Shown here: one piece after another, positions 7,636-13,015 of the stretch
Numbering within the stretch: position 1 is the first letter of the stretch
Layout of the letters: each line of letters starts with the position of its first letter
Position numbers and translations under genes: made by a program
Assembly (NCBI GenBank): GCA_964466745.1
Contig: CAYXOX010000081.1
Location: 1-13,015, forward strand
Direction: 5' to 3'
Length of the DNA: 13,015 nucleotides
Source of the DNA: CAYXOX01 sp964466745
GTDB taxonomy: Bacteria > Pseudomonadota > Alphaproteobacteria > Rhodobacterales > Rhodobacteraceae
The notes under the pieces: generated by a model
What the model was told of the DNA's origin: nothing
What the model saw: the letters and a program-made list of their open reading frames with translations, nothing else
Database searches by the model: none

Positions 7636-8879
7636 CGCGGCCCAGCGCCCTCGCCCCCCGTTTCGCGGCCCAGGCCGCCGCCCGCGCCTTCGCGTTCGCG
7701 GCCTTGCTCGTGCTAGGCCTCTGCCTCGCGCCCGGGGCCATCGCGCAGGGCGCCTTCTCGCCCGCGATCACCGTGAACGACCGCGCCATCACCGGCTACG
7801 AGTTGACCCAGCGCGAACGCCTGCTGCGCGCGCTCGGCACGCCCGGCGATCTCGCAGCGCTGGCCCGCGAGCAGCTCATCGACGACCGGCTTCGCCAGGA
7901 AGCCGTCGAGCGCGCCGGCCTGACCCCGGGCCCCGAGGCGGTGGCCGACGGGATAACGGAGTTCGCGGGCCGGGCGGACCTGACGGCAGAGGCCTTCCTT
8001 GCGCGCCTCGCGCAGGCGGGCGTTGCGCGCGAGACCATGGAAGACTTCGTGCGCGCCGGTCTTGGCTGGCGCGAGCTGGTGCGCACCCGCTTCGGCCCGC
8101 GCAGCCAGATCACCGAGGGCGAGCTGGACCGCGCGCTTTCGGCCACGGCGGGCACCGGCTCGCTCCGCGTGCTGCTTTCGGAACTCATCCTGCCCGCGCC
8201 GCCCCAGCTTCTCGCGCAGGCGCGCGCCGATGCCGAGCGGGTGAGCCAGCTCACCTCCTTCGCCCCCTTCGAGGCCGAGGCCCGCGCCCTTTCGGCGGCC
8301 CCCTCCCGCGAGAGCGGCGGCCGGATCGACTGGCTGCCGCTCAACCGCCTGCCCCCCGCGATCGGGCAGGTGCTGCTTTCGCTCGCGCCCGGCGAGGTCA
8401 CCCCGCCCATCGAGCTCGACGGAGCGATCGCACTGTTCCAGCTGCGCGCCGTGGAGGAAACGCAGGCCGCCGAGCCCGAGGTCGCGGCGGTGGAATACGC
8501 CGTCTTCTCCCTGCCCGACGACACCGACGGGCGCGCCGAGGCCGCGCGGCTGGCCGGGCGGCTCGACACCTGCGACGATCTTTACGGCGCGGCGCGCGGG
8601 TTGCCCGAAGACCGGTTGATCCGGCAGGTCCTGCCGCCCGCCGAGGTGCCGGCCGACATCGCGGTCGAGCTCGCACGCCTCGATGCGGGCGAGACCTCGC
8701 TCAACCTGACGCGGGACGGCGCGCGCCTGCTCGTGATGCTCTGCGGCCGCACGACGGCGCTGAACGAGGGCGCCGACCGCGAGGAACTGCGCCTGCGGCT
8801 GCGCAACGAGCGGCTCTCGTCGCTGGCCGACAGCTATCTTGCGGAACTGCGCGCCGGCGCGGTGATCGTGGAGGACTGA
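7632..8879 (+). CDS. surA: Periplasmic chaperone/peptidyl-prolyl isomerase SurA
   Basis: SurA-type chaperone that escorts unfolded outer-membrane proteins, including LptD, across the periplasm. It has 415 residues. A signal peptide (1-38, cleavage after AIA) is followed by a SurA N-terminal domain (about 42-155, VNDRAITGYELTQR at its front) and one recognisable parvulin domain (about 172-280). The parvulin motif is seen as GGRIDWLPLNRLPP and LAPGEVTPPIELDGAIALFQL-like residues near 233-275. The C-terminal part (about 285-415) looks like a degenerate second parvulin domain plus a final helix. Two later cysteines, in LDTCDDL and MLCGRT, could pair. I chose ATG 7632 over ATG 7614 because it overlaps the lptD stop (ATGA), has GGAG 7 bases upstream, and begins directly before the signal peptide. 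Seven bases separate it from pdxA. Confidence 0.9.
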   Translation: MTRPSALAPRFAAQAAARAFAFAALLVLGLCLAPGAIAQGAFSPAITVNDRAITGYELTQRERLLRALGTPGDLAALAREQLIDDRLRQEAVERAGLTPGPEAVADGITEFAGRADLTAEAFLARLAQAGVARETMEDFVRAGLGWRELVRTRFGPRSQITEGELDRALSATAGTGSLRVLLSELILPAPPQLLAQARADAERVSQLTSFAPFEAEARALSAAPSRESGGRIDWLPLNRLPPAIGQVLLSLAPGEVTPPIELDGAIALFQLRAVEETQAAEPEVAAVEYAVFSLPDDTDGRAEAARLAGRLDTCDDLYGAARGLPEDRLIRQVLPPAEVPADIAVELARLDAGETSLNLTRDGARLLVMLCGRTTALNEGADREELRLRLRNERLSSLADSYLAELRAGAVIVED

Positions 8880-8886
8880 CGGGGGC

Positions 8887-9855
8887 ATGACCGCACCGCT
8901 TGCGCTCACCTGCGGTGAGCCTGCCGGGATCGGCCCCGAGATCTCGGCGGGCGCCCGGGCGGCGCTGGGCGCGGGCCCCGCCTTCTTCTGGATCGGGGAC
9001 CCAAGGCACCTTCCGCCCGGCACGCCATGGCGCGAAATCGCCAGTCCGGCCGATGCCGCCGGTGGCGGCCCCGAGTTGCCGGTGCTGGTGCACCCTTTTC
9101 CCGCCGAGGCGACGCCCGGCCGGCTCGACGGGCGCAACGCCGCACAGGTCGTGGACGTGATCGCCCGCGCGGTGGGGCTCGTGCGCGCCGGCGCCGCGGG
9201 CGGCCTCGTGACCTGCCCGATCCACAAGGCTGCACTGATGGAGGGGGCAGGCTTCGCCTTTCCGGGGCATACCGAGTATCTCGCCGCGCTGGCCGGGGGC
9301 GCCGAGGTCGCCATGATGCTCGCCTCGCCGCTGCTGCGGGTGGTGCCGGCGACCATCCACATCCCCCTTGCCGAGGTTCCCGCCGCGCTGACGGCCGAAC
9401 GGCTCGAAAGCGTGCTGCGCATCACGGAGGCCGCGCTCCGGCGCGATTTCGGGCTGGCGGCGCCGCGCATCGCGGTGAGCGGGCTCAACCCCCATGCCGG
9501 GGAGGACGGCAGGATCGGCCGGGAGGAAATCGAGGTGATCGGCCCTGTCGTGGCGAAGCTCAAGGCCGAGGGGCTGCGCGTTTCCGGGCCCCATGCCGCC
9601 GACACGCTTTTTCACCCCGCGGCGCGGGCGCGCTACGACGCGGCGGTGGCGATGTACCACGACCAGGCGCTGATCCCGATCAAGACGCTGGACTTCGACG
9701 GCGGCGTGAACGTCACCCTGGGGCTTCCCTTCGTGCGCACCTCGCCCGATCACGGCACCGCCCTCGACATCGCCGGCAGCGGCCGCGCCAACCCCGCGAG
9801 CCTCGTTGCCGCGCTGAGGCTGGCCGCGGAGATGGCTGCGCGGCGGGCGCCATGA
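8887..9855 (+). CDS. pdxA: 4-hydroxythreonine-4-phosphate dehydrogenase PdxA
   Basis: NAD-dependent cytosolic enzyme that oxidises 4-phosphohydroxy-L-threonine in pyridoxal phosphate (vitamin B6) synthesis; the product spontaneously decarboxylates and is used by PdxJ. The 322 residues fit the family (329 in E. coli). The N-terminus LTCGEPAGIGPEI is the family signature. The metal-binding histidines appear at H158 (TIHIPL), H203 (NPHAGE) and H258 (YHDQAL). All are eight positions before E. coli H166, H211 and H266, so the site is complete. The substrate-contacting GHTEYL segment is at 127-132 and the C-terminal TSPDHGTALDIAG motif is present. The start follows the surA stop by 7 bases, and a GAGGA (8871-8875) inside the end of surA is the likely ribosome binding site. 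The stop forms ATGA with a 20-codon reading frame leading into rsmA. Confidence 0.96.
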   Translation: MTAPLALTCGEPAGIGPEISAGARAALGAGPAFFWIGDPRHLPPGTPWREIASPADAAGGGPELPVLVHPFPAEATPGRLDGRNAAQVVDVIARAVGLVRAGAAGGLVTCPIHKAALMEGAGFAFPGHTEYLAALAGGAEVAMMLASPLLRVVPATIHIPLAEVPAALTAERLESVLRITEAALRRDFGLAAPRIAVSGLNPHAGEDGRIGREEIEVIGPVVAKLKAEGLRVSGPHAADTLFHPAARARYDAAVAMYHDQALIPIKTLDFDGGVNVTLGLPFVRTSPDHGTALDIAGSGRANPASLVAALRLAAEMAARRAP

Positions 9856-9914
9856 GTATTTTCGCCAAGACGAGGAATGCAGGCAGCGCGGGGCGGGCCC
9901 ATGGGCACGATTGA
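9852..9914 (+). other. Short coupled reading frame with GAGTATTTT element
   Basis: An ATG overlapping the pdxA stop (ATGA) opens a 20-codon frame (MSIFAKTRNAGSAG...) that ends at 9914, 14 bases past the rsmA start. It contains GAGTATTTTCGCCAAGA (9854-9870), an AT-rich patch in very GC-rich DNA. It may be a coupling leader for rsmA, or the patch may be a DNA or RNA element that only happens to be open. I cannot show that a peptide is made. Confidence 0.3.
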
Positions 9915-10749
9915 CGATCTGCCCCCCCTGCGTTCGGTGATCGCCCGGCACGGGCTGAGCGCGCGCAAATCCATGGGGCAGAACTTCCTGCTCGACCTCA
10001 ACCTGACCGCGCGGATCGCGCGGGCCGCCGGCGATCTTTCCGGCTGCGACGTGCTGGAGGTGGGCCCCGGACCGGGCGGGCTGACCCGCGGCCTGCTGGC
10101 CGAGGGGGCGCGCCGCGTGGTGGCGGTGGAGAAGGATACCCGTTGCCTGCCCGCCCTCGCCGAGATCGCGGCGGCATATCCCGGCCGGCTGGAGGTGGTG
10201 CCGGCAGACGCGCTGGAGTTCGATCCCGCCGCCCATCTCGTGCCGCCGGTGCGGGTGGTGGCCAACCTGCCCTACAACGTGGGCACCGAGCTCCTCGTCC
10301 GCTGGCTGACGCCGGCAAGCTGGCCGCCGTTCTGGCAGAGCCTGACGCTTATGTTCCAGGAAGAAGTGGCGCAGCGGATCGTCGCGCAGCCCGGCAGCAA
10401 GGCCTACGGGCGCCTTGCAATCCTCGCGCAATGGCGGAGCCGGCCGCGCATCGTGCTGCATCTTCCGCCCGAGGCCTTCACCCCGGCGCCAAAGGTGCGC
10501 TCCGCGGTGGTGCATTTCGAGCGGCGGCCCGAGCCGCTTGCACCGGCGGATGCGGCCGTTCTTTCCCGCATCGTCGCGATGGCCTTCAACCAGCGCCGCA
10601 AGATGCTGCGCGCCGCCTTGCGGGCCCTCGGCCCCGAAAGCGCCGCGGCGCTCGAGGACGCGGGCATTCCCCCCACGGCCCGGGCCGAGGAGATCCCGGT
10701 GGAAGGGTTCTGCGCGCTGGCGAGGGCAGTGCAGGCACGCGGCCTCTAG
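9901..10749 (+). CDS. rsmA: 16S rRNA dimethyladenosine transferase RsmA (KsgA)
   Basis: S-adenosylmethionine-dependent enzyme that dimethylates two adjacent adenines in helix 45 of 16S rRNA (A1518 and A1519 in E. coli) late in small-subunit assembly. It has 282 residues. Visible motifs are KSMGQNFLLD near 24-33, the cofactor loop EVGPGPGGLT (53-62), acidic VAVEKD after it, and the target-base motif NLPYN (122-126); the C-terminal part contains FNQRRKMLR, typical of the family. I chose ATG 9901 (MGTIDDLPPLR) because it matches the usual alphaproteobacterial N-terminus. ATG 9877 would add eight residues and has its GAGG only one base away. It is the last gene of the rightward operon, 45 bases after pdxA; the downstream partner apaG/apaH of enterobacteria is absent. 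Confidence 0.95.
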   Translation: MGTIDDLPPLRSVIARHGLSARKSMGQNFLLDLNLTARIARAAGDLSGCDVLEVGPGPGGLTRGLLAEGARRVVAVEKDTRCLPALAEIAAAYPGRLEVVPADALEFDPAAHLVPPVRVVANLPYNVGTELLVRWLTPASWPPFWQSLTLMFQEEVAQRIVAQPGSKAYGRLAILAQWRSRPRIVLHLPPEAFTPAPKVRSAVVHFERRPEPLAPADAAVLSRIVAMAFNQRRKMLRAALRALGPESAAALEDAGIPPTARAEEIPVEGFCALARAVQARGL

Positions 10750-10989
10750 CGGCGCGGCGGAAGCTGCTGCGCCCCGGCTGGCTGCCGCCCGGACAGACGG
10801 AGGGGGCCTGCACCGCGCCGCGATCCTCCACCGCGCGCCCCACCTTCGCTGCGGAAAGGGGCAACCGGGAGCACGCGAGGCGCGGGGACCGGGACATGGG
10901 CGGCATCGCCGCCAGACCGGACACGGAATGGACAGGCCGCGTGCCGCCGCGCCGAGCGCCGCGGTCCGCCGCTCGGCAGAAGGGCGTGG
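10750..10989. other. Convergent spacer with one hairpin
   Basis: The 240-base gap between the ends of rsmA and the DUF4167 gene. I see no convincing gene. A perfect 8-base inverted repeat (GCCGAGCG at 10951-10958, CGCTCGGC at 10970-10977) could fold into a hairpin shared by both converging transcripts. Neither strand has a T run after it, so it is at most a weak or Rho-assisted terminator. Confidence 0.4.
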
Positions 10990-11649
10990 CTACTCGACCT
11001 TCTCGGCGGCCTCGCCATCGGCGGCCGGCGGCTCGGATCCCTCGGCGGACTTCGGCTTGCGGGTGCGGCGCGGCTTGGGCGCGGGTTTTTCTCCGCTCCC
11101 TTCCGGCGTCTCCACGAGCCCGCCGCCCTCTTCTCCGGCGCCGCCGTCGAGGACGGGGGCCGGCTCGCTGCCCTGATCGGACTGGGGCGCGCGCGGGCCG
11201 CGGGCCCGGCGCTCGGACTGGTCGGAGCGCTCCCTCTCCGGGCGGTCCTTCTCGGAGTAGTCCCGATCGGACCGGTCGCGCTCGGCGCGGTCATCGCCGC
11301 CCGAGCCGCCGCCCTGCTCGCCCTCGCGCGACGGGCGCCCGTCGTCGCGATCGCGCTGGCGCTCGCGGTTCTGCGCTTCCTGCTGCTCGCGGCGGGCGTC
11401 CTGCTCGCGCTGGGCCTCGCTGAGCATGCGCGTGTAGTGCTCGGCGTGCTGCTGGAAATTCTCCGCGGCCACCCTGTCGTTGCCGAGCGCGGCGTCGCGG
11501 GCAAGCTGGCTGTACTTGTCGATGATCTGTTGCGGCGTTCCGCGCACCTTGCCCTCCGGGCCGGAACTGTCGAACACGCGGTTGACGATATTGCCGACCG
11601 AGCGGTTGCGGTTCGACTTCGACCGCGAGCGTGACTTCGATGATCTCAT
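10990..11649 (-). CDS. DUF4167 domain protein of unknown function
   Basis: A 219-residue cytosolic protein typical of alphaproteobacteria. The N-terminus is very basic and serine-rich (MRSSKSRSRSKSNRNR), followed by the conserved core (about 17-80) with NIVNRVFDSSGPEGKVRGT and KYSQLARDAALGNDRVAAENFQQHAEHYTRML. The rest (about 81-219) is low-complexity: first arginine, glutamate and aspartate rich with RDR/SDR/ERE repeats, then proline, glycine and glutamate rich with a basic PRRTRKPK patch near 193-200. It is probably disordered. The basic start and charged tail would suit nucleic-acid or ribosome binding, but that is inference. The ATG at 11649 matches the family start; its ribosome binding site is weak. 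It follows prmC by 206 bases. Confidence 0.88.
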   Translation of the reverse strand: MRSSKSRSRSKSNRNRSVGNIVNRVFDSSGPEGKVRGTPQQIIDKYSQLARDAALGNDRVAAENFQQHAEHYTRMLSEAQREQDARREQQEAQNRERQRDRDDGRPSREGEQGGGSGGDDRAERDRSDRDYSEKDRPERERSDQSERRARGPRAPQSDQGSEPAPVLDGGAGEEGGGLVETPEGSGEKPAPKPRRTRKPKSAEGSEPPAADGEAAEKVE

Positions 11650-11855
11650 GTTTTCTTGTCGAGCCTTGCGTTGGCTTTCGCCCCGGGCCTTGCCGAAAGC
11701 GCGGCGGCACATCGATGGGCGATTTCTTGGCTTACCCGGACGGGCGGCAAAGCGTGCCTGGCGCGTCCTTGAACCGGAGAAAGCATGTCCGGGCGCGTGT
11801 CGCAAGCGAAAACGTCCGGTTTTGCGCACATCTGCGTCAACCCGCGGTGCCGCGC
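11650..11855. other. Spacer between prmC and the DUF4167 gene
   Basis: 206 bases on the leader side of the DUF4167 gene; no gene seen. A good -35-like TTGACG on the minus strand (11840-11835) has no matching -10 at normal spacing. The length suggests that the DUF4167 gene has its own promoter, but I cannot place it, and I see no terminator for prmC. Confidence 0.4.
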
Positions 11856-12722
11856 TCACGGGGCGCGGCGGCCGATCACCACGCGCGGGCGGCCGTCGAG
11901 ATCGCGAATCGTGCGGATCTCCTCCAGCCCGGCAGCCGCGAGGAGCGCGCCGACCTGCGGCCCCTGGCCGGGCCCGATCTCGAGAAGGCACCGCGCCCCC
12001 GGCGCAAGGTGGCCCGGCAGGCCCCGCACGATCTCCCGGTAGGCGCCGAGGCCGTCGCCGCCGGGGGTGAGCGCATGGCGCGGGTCGTGGTCGCGCACCT
12101 CCGGCGCGAGCCCGGCAAGCTCGGCCTCGGCGATGTAGGGCGGGTTGGAGACGACGAGGTCGAAGCTCCCCTGGAGCCCATCGAGCCAGTCGGCCCGAAC
12201 GAAGGTCGCGCGCCCCGACACCCCGTGGCGCTCGGCATTGGCCGCCGCGGTGAGCAGCGCGGCCTCGGAGATGTCGGTGCCCAGCCCCGTTGCGGCAGGG
12301 CGCTCGGCAAGGCAGCTCACGAGGATGCAGCCCGAGCCCGTGCCGAGATCGAGCATGCGCGAGAACGGCTCGCTCAGCGCGGCCTCCACGAGCGTTTCGG
12401 TCTCCGGCCGCGGGTCGAGCACCTCCGGTTCGGTGAGAAAGCTCCGGCCGTAGAAGGCGCGGCTGCCGACGATCCGGCTCACCGGCATGCGGCGCGCACG
12501 CAACGCGACATATCTCTCGAACTGCGCCGCCGCATCCGGGGCGAGCGGCTCGGGGATCATCAGGGTGAGCCGGCCGGGCTCCACCCCGGCGGCCTGCGCC
12601 AGCAGACGCCGGGCGTCGCCGGCCGGCTCGGGCACACCGGCTGCACGCAGGCGGGCCACGGCGGCGGCCAGCGCCTCCTGCCCGGTGGCCGGCGGCGACG
12701 GCGACGGGGCGCCTGCCGTCAT
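11856..12722 (-). CDS. prmC: Peptide chain release factor N5-glutamine methyltransferase PrmC
   Basis: S-adenosylmethionine-dependent enzyme that methylates the glutamine of the GGQ motif in release factors 1 and 2 and so raises their activity. It has 288 residues (277 in E. coli). A helical N-terminal substrate-binding domain (about 10-85) leads to the methyltransferase fold. Motif I is LDLGTGSG (124-131), the acidic loop follows as GTDISEAAL, and the catalytic NPPY is at 193-196 (183-186 in E. coli). RRMPVSRIVGSRAFYGRSF near 77-95 is the usual linker, equivalent to the PxQYIxGxxxFxG motif. The start overlaps the prfA stop (ATGA), and I see no clear Shine-Dalgarno, so it probably depends on translational coupling to prfA, its own substrate. 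Confidence 0.96.
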   Translation of the reverse strand: MTAGAPSPSPPATGQEALAAAVARLRAAGVPEPAGDARRLLAQAAGVEPGRLTLMIPEPLAPDAAAQFERYVALRARRMPVSRIVGSRAFYGRSFLTEPEVLDPRPETETLVEAALSEPFSRMLDLGTGSGCILVSCLAERPAATGLGTDISEAALLTAAANAERHGVSGRATFVRADWLDGLQGSFDLVVSNPPYIAEAELAGLAPEVRDHDPRHALTPGGDGLGAYREIVRGLPGHLAPGARCLLEIGPGQGPQVGALLAAAGLEEIRTIRDLDGRPRVVIGRRAP

Positions 12723-13015
12723 GGCGCGGCGTCCAGCGCGGCGAGGCGCGCTGCCTGGTCGGCCGCGGTGAGCGCGTCGATGATCTCGTCGAGATCGCCG
12801 GCCATGACCTGCTCGAGCCGGTAGAGCGTCAGGTTGATCCGGTGATCGGTGATCCGGCCCTGCGGAAAATTGTAGGTGCGGATGCGCTCGGAGCGGTCGC
12901 CCGAACCGACCTGCGCCTTGCGGTCGGCCGCGCGGGCGCTGTCGGCGCGCTGGCGCTCGAGATCGTAGAGGCGGCTCTTGAGCACCTGCAGGGCGATCTC
13001 GCGGTTGCGGTGCTG
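12719..13015 (-). CDS. prfA: Peptide chain release factor 1, C-terminal part
   Basis: Release factor 1 recognises UAA and UAG and triggers peptide release on the ribosome. Only the last 98 codons are in the window; the gene runs off the right edge. The visible part opens with QHRNREIALQVLKSRLYD and includes GSGDRSERIRTYNFPQGRITDHR. The latter is nearly identical to the E. coli factor and comes after the GGQ loop, which lies outside the window. The stop overlaps the prmC start. The INLTLYRLEQVMAGDLDEII ending identifies factor 1 and separates it from release factor 2 with fair certainty, and the prmC neighbour agrees. Confidence 0.95.
   Translation of the reverse strand, partial: QHRNREIALQVLKSRLYDLERQRADSARAADRKAQVGSGDRSERIRTYNFPQGRITDHRINLTLYRLEQVMAGDLDEIIDALTAADQAARLAALDAAP

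Noticed and set aside
7713..10515. Two long minus-strand open frames (630 and 604 codons) opposite surA, pdxA and rsmA
   Set aside because: They mirror three well-identified genes and have arginine/glycine/alanine-rich composition without motifs. Such shadows are normal in very GC-rich DNA.
10951..10977. Intrinsic terminator between rsmA and the DUF4167 gene
   Set aside because: The 8-base inverted repeat is perfect, but neither strand has a U-tract after it; kept only as a hairpin in the spacer entry.
11777..11840. Promoter for the DUF4167 gene using TTGACG (11840-11835) or TTGCGA (11805-11800) on the minus strand
   Set aside because: The -35-like boxes are good, but nothing near TATAAT occurs 16-19 bases downstream of either.
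1..13015. A novel defence, secretion or mobile system
   Set aside because: Every sizeable gene belongs to a housekeeping family or a known DUF family in a familiar order. No accessory-region signs such as tRNA junctions, integrases, direct repeats or a marked change in base composition were seen.

Overview
This GC-rich window looks like ordinary core chromosome of an alphaproteobacterium, most likely a Rhodobacterales/Rhodobacteraceae member. The pointers are the gene order, the wording of LptD, LptF and RsmA, and a DUF4167 gene next to prfA-prmC. I found no phage, insertion sequence, CRISPR array, tRNA or rRNA, and no convincing new system. What is worth a second look lies in fine structure: an assembly fault inside lptD, a probable CTG start for lptF, start-codon corrections and short intergenic elements.

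Left part, minus strand: a bidirectional hairpin terminator (42-90), a DUF2189-type membrane protein gene (133-927), holC (1084-1551, clamp-loader chi subunit) and pepA (1565-3064, leucyl aminopeptidase). pepA and holC are 13 bases apart and probably cotranscribed.

Centre, plus strand: a 134-base divergent spacer, then six tightly packed genes, lptF-lptG-lptD-surA-pdxA-rsmA (3199-10749). lptF/lptG and lptD/surA overlap by ATGA, and lptG/lptD by TGATG. LptF and LptG are the inner-membrane subunits that lift lipopolysaccharide out of the membrane. LptD is the outer-membrane barrel that inserts it into the outer leaflet, and SurA is the periplasmic chaperone for barrel proteins. The first four genes therefore form an outer-membrane assembly unit; pdxA (vitamin B6 synthesis) and rsmA (16S rRNA dimethylation) follow, as in enterobacteria. 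lptD is interrupted by ten Ns preceded by about 32 bases that do not belong to the gene. Collapsing a five-base overlap restores the frame.

Right part, minus strand: the last 98 codons of prfA (release factor 1) run off the right edge, followed by prmC (which methylates release factors; ATGA overlap) and a DUF4167 gene of unknown function with a highly charged disordered tail. rsmA and the DUF4167 gene converge on a 240-base spacer. No gene-free stretch exceeds 300 bases.
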